From the NCBI GenBank assembly GCA_949293255.1, contig CASFCL010000003.1, positions 1 to 64,000 on the forward strand: a stretch of 64,000 nt of DNA. The letters run 5' to 3'. The notes under the pieces are model-generated. The model saw nothing but the letters and a program-made list of their open reading frames with translations. It was not told the DNA's origin and searched no databases. Positions 26,103 to 35,198 of this stretch are shown one piece after another; the first letter of the stretch is position 1; each line of letters begins with the position of its first letter. The translations under genes and the position numbers were made by a program. This stretch comes from an uncultured bacterium (GTDB lineage Bacteria; Bacillota_I; Bacilli_A; RFN20; CAG-826).

Positions 26103-29100
26103 TATGAAAAATAAAAAGAGAGTTTATAGAAGATCGATATTTTATTATCTATTTTTCTTTATGCTCTTTTTTGTTACACCTATTGCAATATGTTCATGGA
26201 TATTATCTGATGTAGTTATTTATGAAAATATTAAGGCTGATTTTAAACCTAGTGGTTTAACTGATTATATTAATGGTCTTAGTAGTGGAACAAGTAATTA
26301 CATTTACGATAATAGTGTGAATTATAATGATGATAATTATCGAAATGAAAATGCTTCATATTTAGCAACGGCTCAGAGTGCATCTGATACATACGTTTCG
26401 AATTATGTTTTAGCTGCTGAAGATGAATCGTCCTATAGAGGCTACGATATAGATAGCGACTTTACATATATTGGTGGTAAAACAAAAACGATTGAATTAG
26501 GAAATCCATTTTCTACAACAACAATTAATAAAAATGTTCATTTTACTCATACAAATAGTGAAATTAATTATTCATGGAGCAGTATAAGTTCTTTTTCTGT
26601 AAACGATAACGCAGAAGATGAAGCTGGAACATCTAGTAATTTAAGTTCTAATAGTTTTTTCCAATATAGAGTCTACAATAGTTCTCAATCACGTATGGAG
26701 TATCGATACTCTAATAGATTTAATAAAAACGTAAATTTTTATTGGGGAATTAATGCAAATTATGATGGAACATCCCATACAAAGCACGGTACAGTAACTG
26801 CTATCCATTACTATGGCGACCAAGGTGCCTCTAGGATTACTGTAACTTCCGCTGTACCTTATGGAAGACTTTATACAGTTAAACTTGTCGGAGATTTACT
26901 AATTACTGATAATTCAACCTTATCAATTGGTGCATTAATTGGAGCAATTTCAACTACATTTTCAGGTGGCGTCATTAATGGGGATTTTGTGTGTTTAGAT
27001 TTGAATGGCCATACAATTACTATTGACAGTGGTTCAACTTTAAATGCTTGGGGATATGTAATTGATTCTTCATTAGATGAAAATGGTAATCATTTAGGGC
27101 AAATTGTTAATAATGGAACAATTTATACAAGTTTTGTTGTTGAAGATTATGGTGGAGGTGGTAATACTGTTGGTAGAGGATTCACTAATACAATGCCTTT
27201 TTCACTATATTCCTTACCTTATTTAGCTTGCAAAGTAAAGACGAATTATGGTGGTAGCATTATTTGTGGAACAATGCTTTATGCTAGTGATACACAAAAT
27301 AGAACCTTATTAAATTGGATAGGGAATACAAGTAGTTATTTTATTCAAATGACTACATCTGGAGATTACATTACTATTGATACATATAATAATTGTTCAT
27401 CGAACATGAACACACATGTTAAAGGATCATCAACACTGCAACCATTCCATTCTAATTATTATCTAAACGGTACAATCAATATTAATAGTTTAACGCTTAA
27501 TTTAAGTGTTTCTGTTATTAGTGCTACTATCAATATGTCTCAATATCCATTTCAAATTCCTCCATATGCTCGAATTACAATTTCTTCATCTAGCACTATA
27601 ACTTTACCTATTCATCTAGAGTTGAATCCTGGTTCAACTCTAGTAGCTTATGAAGGAAGCAAGATAAACTTTACTTCTGTTACTTATCAGACTTCCGCAA
27701 CTGCCCTGGGAAGTACTAAAGTAATTGCTAGTGGGACATCTTATGGTGGAATAAGTGTGCCAACTCAGATGCCACCTACTGGGAATACTTCTTTTGCAAT
27801 TACTGGTGCATCAGGTCAAAGTAACGGCTTATATGGATATACATCATCCTATTATACAGATTATGAATCAGCTGAAAAAAATTTGATATTACAAAATAAT
27901 CCAAGAGTTAAAATTAATAGCACTTTAAACTTTAGCGGTAACGGTCATATATTAAGTGGATTAATGTCTTTAGGTGCAGAAACTCTAAATTCAATTACGA
28001 ATGCAGTAAATCAAGGAAAATTAACTACTTTTTATAGAAATGCACAAACATTCGAGAATTTTGGAACAAATACTAGCGATGCTATTTCTTTTGTTAACAC
28101 AGGTGCTAATCCCGGAAATATTTCTTATGGAGGTTATACTATTCAGCCTCTTGCAACTTCAAGCAGTCAAGTTTCTATTAATTATACTGACGCTACAATT
28201 GATGATAGCGGAAATAGCGATAGTGAAGCTTTAGTTTTATATAAAGTTGTTTCTCCAAGTTCATTTAATGCTAACTTTGATGCTAATACTTATTATGATT
28301 TTAGAAATGGTTTTTATTATAATTCAAAAACAAGTAAATATTATATTTATAAATTAGTTAGCGGAAGCGGAACGCCTGTAACATCAATAGGAAGGATTCA
28401 AACACTTGGTAATTTTGTTGAAGTAGAATCAATAAATAAAGACCATAGTGTAACATATAATAGTGCCAAATATTTGTTTTTCGAGGATACTTTTGTTTCC
28501 ACAAATATATCAAGTCCTTCTACTTCTGGTAATGGTTTATATCTTTATGATAATTCAACAAAAGCTTATAATTTGATTAGTAACTTATCAGCAAATTACA
28601 CATTTGAGGCTAGTGTTCGTAGAAGAAGATATAGAGGTGCAACTTCTGTTACAAGTAGTTCAGCTAATACTACTTATGCTGCAAGTGGAACTGCCAGTAA
28701 ATCCTATATTGCTTGGATTCCAGGAAGTATTACTTATCCTACTTCATGGACGAATTTACCTAATTTTGAAGAAGATGCTTATGATGATGTTAGATATACA
28801 GGAGAACAAGTTGATCAGGGCACTGTGCCAACAAAAGGTATAGTTTATGTTTCTAATGTATCACTTAATTCTTTTACTGTTTCAAATGTAAATACTTCTA
28901 GTCAAAGAGTAGATTTAACAGTTATTTCTCAAAGTGCGACATATAGTTCTACCTATAATTTAATAGGTACATGCGATATCAGTTATAGCAATGAATCCGG
29001 ATATACATATTCATATTCCGATCCTTGGCAGACTGATAGCGCTTCAAGTGGTTTTCCTGATAGTAGTTGGAAAGCTCCAACAATTGGTACAGGAACAGTT

Positions 29101-29256
29101 AGTAGAACTCGGTATTTAGATCACTATTATTTTTATAGATATTCATATTTTGTTTCAGGCAATTATAACGAGACTGGTGCTAATTTGTATACAAATGTAT
29201 TAAGTTCTGGGAGCAATATTAAATACACCTCTTCAACAGGCTTATGGACAAAATAA
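26095..29256 (+). CDS. Cassette 3 large beta-solenoid surface protein
   Basis: With 1053 residues this is the largest protein of the family. The start at 26095 is preferred because AGGAG lies nine bases upstream. The N-terminus is basic, then hydrophobic, ending in PIAICSWIL, again a SipW-like Trp motif. About residues 340-540 contain the blocks shared with cassettes 1 and 2 ('FVVEDYGGGGNTVG', 'FSLYSLPYLACKVKTNYGGS', 'LELNPGSTLVAYEGSKINF'). The C-terminal 400 residues are unique: Tyr-, Ser- and Thr-rich with aromatic patches, ending in repeated strand-like segments. It overlaps the small-protein gene. It is probably a surface fibre or adhesin whose tip differs between cassettes (inference). 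Confidence 0.72.
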   Translation: MLSMKNKKRVYRRSIFYYLFFFMLFFVTPIAICSWILSDVVIYENIKADFKPSGLTDYINGLSSGTSNYIYDNSVNYNDDNYRNENASYLATAQSASDTYVSNYVLAAEDESSYRGYDIDSDFTYIGGKTKTIELGNPFSTTTINKNVHFTHTNSEINYSWSSISSFSVNDNAEDEAGTSSNLSSNSFFQYRVYNSSQSRMEYRYSNRFNKNVNFYWGINANYDGTSHTKHGTVTAIHYYGDQGASRITVTSAVPYGRLYTVKLVGDLLITDNSTLSIGALIGAISTTFSGGVINGDFVCLDLNGHTITIDSGSTLNAWGYVIDSSLDENGNHLGQIVNNGTIYTSFVVEDYGGGGNTVGRGFTNTMPFSLYSLPYLACKVKTNYGGSIICGTMLYASDTQNRTLLNWIGNTSSYFIQMTTSGDYITIDTYNNCSSNMNTHVKGSSTLQPFHSNYYLNGTININSLTLNLSVSVISATINMSQYPFQIPPYARITISSSSTITLPIHLELNPGSTLVAYEGSKINFTSVTYQTSATALGSTKVIASGTSYGGISVPTQMPPTGNTSFAITGASGQSNGLYGYTSSYYTDYESAEKNLILQNNPRVKINSTLNFSGNGHILSGLMSLGAETLNSITNAVNQGKLTTFYRNAQTFENFGTNTSDAISFVNTGANPGNISYGGYTIQPLATSSSQVSINYTDATIDDSGNSDSEALVLYKVVSPSSFNANFDANTYYDFRNGFYYNSKTSKYYIYKLVSGSGTPVTSIGRIQTLGNFVEVESINKDHSVTYNSAKYLFFEDTFVSTNISSPSTSGNGLYLYDNSTKAYNLISNLSANYTFEASVRRRRYRGATSVTSSSANTTYAASGTASKSYIAWIPGSITYPTSWTNLPNFEEDAYDDVRYTGEQVDQGTVPTKGIVYVSNVSLNSFTVSNVNTSSQRVDLTVISQSATYSSTYNLIGTCDISYSNESGYTYSYSDPWQTDSASSGFPDSSWKAPTIGTGTVSRTRYLDHYYFYRYSYFVSGNYNETGANLYTNVLSSGSNIKYTSSTGLWTK

Positions 29257-29268
29257 GGGTGACCTATT

Positions 29269-29919
29269 ATGACTATTGAAAATAATTCAAAGATATTAAA
29301 TAGAACAATTTCATACTTTAATAAATTTGAAAATAATGTCTTTAAATACGAGTTAGTTATTCGAGAAAATAATTGTCTCAATAATTCTTATAATAAATCT
29401 ATAATCAAAGTATATCCTGAAAAGATATCAAAAACTAAAGCACTTTTGTATAAGAATAAAAACATATCTAGAAGTAAAAACTCTTCTATAATTCCTCTTC
29501 GACAAAGGGATAAGGTTTATTTATTTAATTTAGTTATTGATGTCACTAAACTTAAAGAAGAATTATCTTTAGGTAAAATTGTTCTTTCAACAGCTTTATC
29601 ACTCTTTATTGAAGCGTTAGCTGGAATAGGAACAACAGTGATGGTTTCTTATTTATCCAATGCGGTGCTTAAATCAGTATCTTCATTAAAGCATAGTTAT
29701 GCACTAGTGCTTTATTGGATTCATCTAAATGAACCTGTAACAAAAACAGTTGCATGTAGAAAAATCTTAAATGATAAAAATATTAACTTTAAAGATAAAA
29801 CCAAATCGACTATTGACAAAATCATTGATGATTTATTAGCAAAAACTTTAATATGTAAAATAGAAAATAAGTATATTTCTAATGTTCGAGTATTTAAGAT
29901 ATGTAGTAGACTATTATAA
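29269..29919 (+). CDS. Hypothetical protein with one membrane segment, cassette 3 operon
   Basis: I do not recognise this 216-residue protein. The first 100 residues are soluble and Lys/Asn-rich. Residues about 104-135 (KIVLSTALSLFIEALAGIG...) form one long hydrophobic helix or hairpin. The last 75 residues (CRKILNDKNINFKDKTKSTI, IDDLLAKTLI, YISNVRVFKI) look like a winged-helix fold. It starts 12 bases after the cassette 3 large gene with AAGGGTGA as ribosome binding site, so it belongs to that transcript. A membrane-bound regulator or assembly factor of the cassette is possible, but only context suggests it. Confidence 0.5.
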   Translation: MTIENNSKILNRTISYFNKFENNVFKYELVIRENNCLNNSYNKSIIKVYPEKISKTKALLYKNKNISRSKNSSIIPLRQRDKVYLFNLVIDVTKLKEELSLGKIVLSTALSLFIEALAGIGTTVMVSYLSNAVLKSVSSLKHSYALVLYWIHLNEPVTKTVACRKILNDKNINFKDKTKSTIDKIIDDLLAKTLICKIENKYISNVRVFKICSRLL

Positions 29920-30042
29920 ATAAAATTTTATTAAAGTATCGATTAAAAAAATTATTAAGAATAAATAGTTTATACATTATCAAATATCATTTTCCCTGCA
30001 AAACTCAACTTTTTTTATAAATTTTTATTTTTTTCATTTTCT

Positions 30043-30087
30043 TTGGTAAATTTTTCTCTTTGCTGACATCTTGTTAGTAAGGAGGTA
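30043..30087 (+). promoter_or_regulatory. Conserved 5' leader element, copy B
   Basis: This element reads TTTGGTAAATTTTT...GACATCTTGTTAGTAAGGAGGT. Its last 20 bases are identical to copy A (16100-16119). No intact gene follows directly. Confidence 0.6.
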
Positions 30088-30287
30088 ATAATGATGACTT
30101 AACAAATTTTAAATGATGACCTAGAGCAAGAGATTTTATTGATGCGATTATTAATAAATAAAGAAGAAATTTACATATTTAAAAATAGCCTATTTTAAAA
30201 TAGGTAAATCATTAAACTTTAAAAAGATGAAAAAATTTTCAGTTAGGAGGAAGATCTTAGGCTTAATAAAATTGAGTAATTTGATTC

Positions 30288-30330
30288 ATTATGCAACGTA
30301 TTTGCAACGAAAATAAATGCGTTGCATAAT
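30288..30330. promoter_or_regulatory. TGCAACG operator upstream of the AlbA/HATPase gene
   Basis: ATTATGCAACG (30288-30298) and its exact reverse complement CGTTGCATAAT (30320-30330) flank a third, directly repeated half-site TGCAACG (30303-30309). The cluster ends about 40 bases before the gene. Three half-sites next to a gene with a C-terminal winged helix suggest autoregulation. Confidence 0.65.
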
Positions 30331-30371
30331 CAAAGAATTTATTTTATTATCAAAACATGAGGAGTATAAAG

Positions 30372-31619
30372 TTGAAAGAAACAAAAACATTAAAATTTAA
30401 AGTAGATTTATCTAACTCATTTTTAAAAACTGTCAGTGCCTTTGCAAATTTTGGTACTGGAGTGGTTAAATTTGGAGTTGATAATGATGGTTTTATTATT
30501 GGAATTGATGATTTAGAGAAGAAATGTTTAGATATTGCAAATAAGATTAATGATAGTATATCTCCTAACCCTAATTATAAACTTGAAATAGATTATAAAA
30601 ATAAAACTATAGATTTAATTGTTTATGAAGGATTAAATAAACCATATTTTTATAAATCAAAAGCTTATAAAAGGAATGATTCATCAACAATAGAGGTAGA
30701 TATAATTGAACTTCAAAGACTTATTTTAGAAGGTAGAAATATGTTTTATGAAGAAGTAGAAACTATTGAAGAAGATTTAAGTTTTGAGATATTAAAAGAT
30801 AAACTAAAAAAAGAAATAGGTGTTGATCTATCTAAAGATATATTAAAAACTTTAGGACTTATAAATGACAATAATAAATATAATAATGGTGCAAAAATCT
30901 TATCAGATTCAAATTGTCTTTTAGGAATCGAGATTATTAAATTTGGTAACAATATTAATGAAATAAAAGAAAGAATCGCTATAAGTAATTGTTCAATTTT
31001 AAAACAATATGATTTAACTTATGAAATTTTTAAAAAGAATTACAGTTATGAATTAATTGATGGACAAGCAAGAAAAACTATTAACTTAATCCCTTTAAAT
31101 GCCTTTAGAGAAGCTTTAGCTAACGCTATAATTCATAGGGTATATGATGAAAATATTAATATTAGAATAATGATGTTTTTAGATAAGGTAATTATAACTT
31201 CGCCTGGTGGATTACCTAGTGGAATAAGTAAAGAAGAATATTTAGATGGCAAAATTTCTAAATTAAGAAACCCAATGATTGCTAATATATTTTATAGATT
31301 TAAATATATTGAAAAATTTGGTACTGGAATATTAAGAATCAAAGATTTATATAAAGAGTTAAATGTTAAACCAGATTTTAAAGTTTATGAAAATAGTATT
31401 AGCGTAATTCTTCCTTCTATAAATATGAAATTATCTTTAACAGAAGATGAAAAGAAAATAATGGATCATTTAAATGAAGGATATAGAGCTTCAAGTAAAG
31501 ATTTATCTAATGTAACAGGGTTTAATAAAGATAAAGTTTTAAGAACTATAAAAGGATTAAAAGAAAAAGATTATATAAAAATTAGTGGTGTAGGTAAGGC
31601 AACTAAATATTATGTTTAG
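30372..31619 (+). CDS. AlbA_2/HATPase-type ATP-binding transcriptional regulator
   Basis: The TTG at 30372 is chosen because GAGGAG stands seven bases before it; the in-frame ATG at 30357 overlaps that site. The protein has about 415 residues. The N-terminal AlbA_2 (Schlafen-like) domain shows FANFGTGVVKFGVDNDGFIIGI. The middle part carries the HATPase_c_4 motifs (PLNAFREALANAIIHR, then IITSPGGLP). The C-terminal 60 residues form a winged helix (SSKDLSNVTGFNKDKVLRTI). This is the COG2865-type family, often annotated as RecG-like or as a putative transcriptional regulator. It is an intact relative of the pseudogene at 16120-17288, and the pair flanks the surface cassettes. Autoregulation through the upstream palindrome is likely. 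Confidence 0.85.
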   Translation: MKETKTLKFKVDLSNSFLKTVSAFANFGTGVVKFGVDNDGFIIGIDDLEKKCLDIANKINDSISPNPNYKLEIDYKNKTIDLIVYEGLNKPYFYKSKAYKRNDSSTIEVDIIELQRLILEGRNMFYEEVETIEEDLSFEILKDKLKKEIGVDLSKDILKTLGLINDNNKYNNGAKILSDSNCLLGIEIIKFGNNINEIKERIAISNCSILKQYDLTYEIFKKNYSYELIDGQARKTINLIPLNAFREALANAIIHRVYDENINIRIMMFLDKVIITSPGGLPSGISKEEYLDGKISKLRNPMIANIFYRFKYIEKFGTGILRIKDLYKELNVKPDFKVYENSISVILPSINMKLSLTEDEKKIMDHLNEGYRASSKDLSNVTGFNKDKVLRTIKGLKEKDYIKISGVGKATKYYV

Positions 31620-31685
31620 TTAGTCTTGTTAACTATTCATAAGAAACTAATATAATTTAAAAAAGTAGAATTCTATTAAAAATTA

Positions 31686-31700
31686 TTGAAAACGATTACA
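31686..31700. promoter_or_regulatory. cre-like / LacI-family operator
   Basis: TTGAAAACGATTACA matches the catabolite-responsive-element consensus WTGNAANCGNWNNCW at every position. Such sites bind CcpA or related LacI-family repressors. It lies about 225 bases upstream of the promoter I favour, so it may instead serve a promoter closer to it. Confidence 0.55.
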
Positions 31701-31912
31701 AATTTATTACTTTGTTTTTTTGTATTAAGTAATGCTTATTATTTTAGGGAAACCAATTTTTTCTAAACTAAATAATATTTGATTTAACATAAAGTAAAAA
31801 AATCACTTATCTGTAAAGTTTTTAAATATTGAAAAACACAATATTTTAAAGTAAAATCCTTGTAAAAACTAAATATTTTTTAAAAATTATTCATTTTGTT
31901 GAAATGATTTCT

Positions 31913-31941
31913 TTGAAAATAGATGCTATTAAATGTATTAT
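31913..31941 (+). promoter_or_regulatory. Sigma-A type promoter of the transporter-glycosidase gene
   Basis: TTGAAA (31913-31918) and TATTAT (31936-31941) are separated by 17 bases, about 70 bases before the ATG at 32011. Confidence 0.6.
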
Positions 31942-32010
31942 ATTAATAATCGAAATTTATTTTTATTTTAAAAATAAAAAGATTCAAAAATAATTTGAGG
32001 AACTAAGTTT

Positions 32011-35000
32011 ATGGAAGCAGCTATTAAAAAAGAATCCAGTAAAGTTGGTGTTAGAAAATGGTTTATTTTCATCCTTGTTGGACTTATTGGTCAGTTTGCC
32101 TGGGCAATAGAAAATATGTATATAAATACATATATCACTTATTTAAATTTTACGGATGTAAGTGGAGTCGGTTTTAATTATTCGATGTTAATTGCAATAA
32201 CTACTGCATTAAGTGCAATTGTTGCAACGTTAACTACGATTTTTATGGGTAGTTTAACTGATAGAGTTAATAAAAGAAAAATATTTATCTCTATTGGTTA
32301 TATTGTTTGGGGTATTTCGACTGCAAGTTTTGGATTATTAAATGTTGGTGGAGGAAGTGCAAATAACTTAATCCCTATTTCAATAACTGCTTTCCAAGCT
32401 GCAATCATGGTAATTGTTATTGATTGTATTATGACTTTCTTTGGATCAACTAGTAACGATGCTGCTTTTAATTCTTATGTTACGAAAAATACAAATAGTT
32501 TAAATAGAGGAAAAGTTGAAGGCGTTTTAGCTGTTTTACCACTCATTGCTATGTTAATTATTTTTGTTGGTCTAAATGGTTTAACAACAGAAGCAATGGG
32601 TTATAGATGGGATTTATTTTTCTATATTGTTGGGGCTTTAGTTTTATTTGTTGGTCTTATTTCAACTATTTTGATTCCTAAAGAAGATACGATAAAAGTA
32701 GAAGATTTATCTTATACAAGATTATTATTTGATGGATTTAAACCAAAAACTGTTAAAGAAAATAAGCTTTTATATTTAGTTTTAGTTGGATATTTCATTT
32801 ATGGAGTTGCAATACAAGTATATTTCCCATATTTGATGGTTTATGTTCAATATACTTGTAATATTGCAAATAGTGGCGAAGGATTTTTAACTCCATTTGC
32901 AATTGTTATGGCAATTGCTTTACTTGGAGGAAGTTTGCTTTCTGTAATAATTGGAATCTTCTCTGATAAATTTTCAAAAGAAAAGATGATGATTCCAGTA
33001 GTTACAATCTTAATTATTGGATGCTTAATGATGTTTTTTGCCCCATTTATTAAAGATGACACTATTAGAATTGTTTATTCATCAATTAGTGGACTAATTA
33101 TGATTTTAGGATATGTTTCAGTTCCAACTATCTTTAATGCGATGGTAAAAGATAATATTCCTAAAGGTAAAGAAGGATCATTTATGGGAGTAAGAATGAT
33201 TTTCGTTGTTGCTTTACCAATGTGTATTGGACCGTTTATTGGAGATGCTTTAAATGCAAGTTTAGGAAGTACTTACTTATCTGATTTTGGAGTTGAAAGT
33301 AATATTCCTAGTGAATATGGATATATAGTTGCTATCTTTATTTTATTATTAACCTTTATCCCAATCTTCTTTATTTTGAAAATGAATAAAGATAAAGGAA
33401 TCAAAAAAGCATATAAAAACAAAGGTTATTTATATAGTGATTTAAAGAAAGAATACACAAAAGAAGAGCTAGATTTTGATTTATCTAAACATCCTAGACC
33501 TCAACTTGAAAGAGCTGATTTTATGTCAATCAATGGAGAATGGGATATCGAAATTTCTAAAAATCCTGATATTGATGAGATTAATTTTTCTTCAAAAGGA
33601 ATGGTGCCTTTTGCAGTTGAATCACCTATTAGTCAAGTGAATCATCTTTTAGAATCTGATGAGTTTATTTACTATAAAAAAGTGGTTTCTTTAACTAAAT
33701 CCTTGCAAAAAGAGCATATTTTCTTAAATTTTGAAGGTGTTGATCAAGAGTGTTGGGTCTATATAAATAAAAAATTGGCTACTTATCATGTAGGTGCTTA
33801 TACTCGTTTTAAAGTAGATATTAAAGAATTTATTGAAGATGAAAATTACGAAAATATTGAAATTACAATTAAGGTAAAAGATGTAACTGACGATAGCTAT
33901 CACATGGTAGGAAAACAAAGATTACATCCAAGTGGATGGTTTTATTCTTCAAGTAGTGGAATTTATAAACCTGTTTATATAGAAAGTATTGACGGAGATT
34001 ATATTGAATCAGTTTTATATACTTCTTTATATGATGAAGAATCAGTTTTAGTTAATGTTAAAACAAATGTTGATGGAGAAGTTAAATTATTTATTAATGA
34101 AAAAGAATATTTAATTGAAGCAAATAAAGAAACAAAAATTAAACTTGATCCATTCATAGCTTGGGATATTAATAATCCTTATTTATATGATGTAAAAATT
34201 GTCTTTAACAAAGATGAAGTTAAATCTTATTTTGGAGTAAGAAAAATAGAGATTAAAGGGGATGAAAATAAAGGAATTTATTTAAATAATAGAAGAATTA
34301 TTTTAAATGGATTACTTGATCAAGGATATTATTATTTAGGTGGACTTACTCCTAGAAGTTATGATGAATATTTAAATGATATAAAAAATGCTAAAGAATT
34401 AGGTTATAACTGTTTAAGAAAGCATATTAAAGTAGAAAATGATTATTACTATTATTATGCAGATAAATTAGGAGTTTTATTAATTCAAGATATCCCTAAT
34501 GGTGGTGATAGAATTAAATTCTTAAATGTTGTCTTCCCTAGATTTTCTATTAAATTATTTAATAAAGAGAAATTTAATACTTATGAAAGTTATGGAAGAA
34601 CAAATGATGAAGGTAGAGAATTATTTAAAAAAGATTTACTAGAAATTATAAATAATACTTCTTCTTTTCCATCAGTAATTATTTATACTTTATTTAATGA
34701 AGCCTGGGGACAATTTGATGGATCAAAAATTTATGAATATGTAAAACCATTAGTTAAAAACCAACTCATTGATACTGCTAGTGGATGGCTTGATTGTGTT
34801 AAGAGCGATTTTTATTCAATTCATTCATATACATTTCCTGCTTTTAAAAGAAAAGATGATAAAGGATATAATAGACCTTATGTTTTAACTGAAATTGGTG
34901 GAGCCTCATTAAAAGTTAAAGGTCATTATGATTATCCAAAATTATATGGTCATCATATCTGTTTATCTCAAAAAGCATATGAAAAAAGATATGTTTCCTT

Positions 35001-35175
35001 ATATAAAAAGATGATTAAGAGAATGAAAGATAACAATTTAAATGGAATTATTTATACTGAATTATCTGATTGTGAAACTGAAGCAAACGGAATTTATACT
35101 CTTGATAGAGAAGTTTTAAAGATTGATAAAGAAATTATTAAAGCTATTAATAAAGAGATTGATGATATTTATTAA
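32011..35175 (+). CDS. Fusion of an MFS/GPH sugar transporter and a GH2 glycosidase
   Basis: This is one uninterrupted frame of 1054 residues. Residues about 17-470 are a 12-helix transporter of the GPH/MFS sugar type, with the loop motif GSLTDRVNKRK between helices 2 and 3. Residues about 500-1054 are a glycoside hydrolase family 2 enzyme: sugar-binding jelly roll (SINGEWDIEISKNP, GVDQECWVYINKKLA), Ig-like domain and TIM barrel with the acid/base Glu897 in TLFNEAWGQ and the nucleophile Glu961 in LTEIGG. Beta-galactosidases, glucuronidases and mannosidases share this fold; the sequence resembles the beta-glucuronidase/galactosidase group, and I cannot fix the substrate. The transporter's C-terminus would place the enzyme in the cytoplasm, so uptake and hydrolysis are physically linked. 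A promoter and a cre-like site lie upstream. Confidence 0.87.
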   Translation: MEAAIKKESSKVGVRKWFIFILVGLIGQFAWAIENMYINTYITYLNFTDVSGVGFNYSMLIAITTALSAIVATLTTIFMGSLTDRVNKRKIFISIGYIVWGISTASFGLLNVGGGSANNLIPISITAFQAAIMVIVIDCIMTFFGSTSNDAAFNSYVTKNTNSLNRGKVEGVLAVLPLIAMLIIFVGLNGLTTEAMGYRWDLFFYIVGALVLFVGLISTILIPKEDTIKVEDLSYTRLLFDGFKPKTVKENKLLYLVLVGYFIYGVAIQVYFPYLMVYVQYTCNIANSGEGFLTPFAIVMAIALLGGSLLSVIIGIFSDKFSKEKMMIPVVTILIIGCLMMFFAPFIKDDTIRIVYSSISGLIMILGYVSVPTIFNAMVKDNIPKGKEGSFMGVRMIFVVALPMCIGPFIGDALNASLGSTYLSDFGVESNIPSEYGYIVAIFILLLTFIPIFFILKMNKDKGIKKAYKNKGYLYSDLKKEYTKEELDFDLSKHPRPQLERADFMSINGEWDIEISKNPDIDEINFSSKGMVPFAVESPISQVNHLLESDEFIYYKKVVSLTKSLQKEHIFLNFEGVDQECWVYINKKLATYHVGAYTRFKVDIKEFIEDENYENIEITIKVKDVTDDSYHMVGKQRLHPSGWFYSSSSGIYKPVYIESIDGDYIESVLYTSLYDEESVLVNVKTNVDGEVKLFINEKEYLIEANKETKIKLDPFIAWDINNPYLYDVKIVFNKDEVKSYFGVRKIEIKGDENKGIYLNNRRIILNGLLDQGYYYLGGLTPRSYDEYLNDIKNAKELGYNCLRKHIKVENDYYYYYADKLGVLLIQDIPNGGDRIKFLNVVFPRFSIKLFNKEKFNTYESYGRTNDEGRELFKKDLLEIINNTSSFPSVIIYTLFNEAWGQFDGSKIYEYVKPLVKNQLIDTASGWLDCVKSDFYSIHSYTFPAFKRKDDKGYNRPYVLTEIGGASLKVKGHYDYPKLYGHHICLSQKAYEKRYVSLYKKMIKRMKDNNLNGIIYTELSDCETEANGIYTLDREVLKIDKEIIKAINKEIDDIY

Positions 35176-35198
35176 AATTTTTAAAAAAATACAAAAAG

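Larger units (their letters stand above)
29920..30371. other. Intergenic region with leader element B and an operator
   Basis: Leader element B lies at 30043-30087. It is followed by ATG ATG ACT TAA, so only a three-codon frame, probably the stub of a deleted gene. A further GGAGG at 30246-30250 also leads nowhere. At 30288-30330 lies the palindromic operator of the AlbA gene. Confidence 0.55.
31620..32010. other. Control region of the transporter-glycosidase gene
   Basis: There is no gene in these 390 bases. The stretch holds a cre-like operator (31686-31700), a well-formed sigma-A promoter (31913-31941) and the ribosome binding site GAGG before 32011. Confidence 0.65.
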
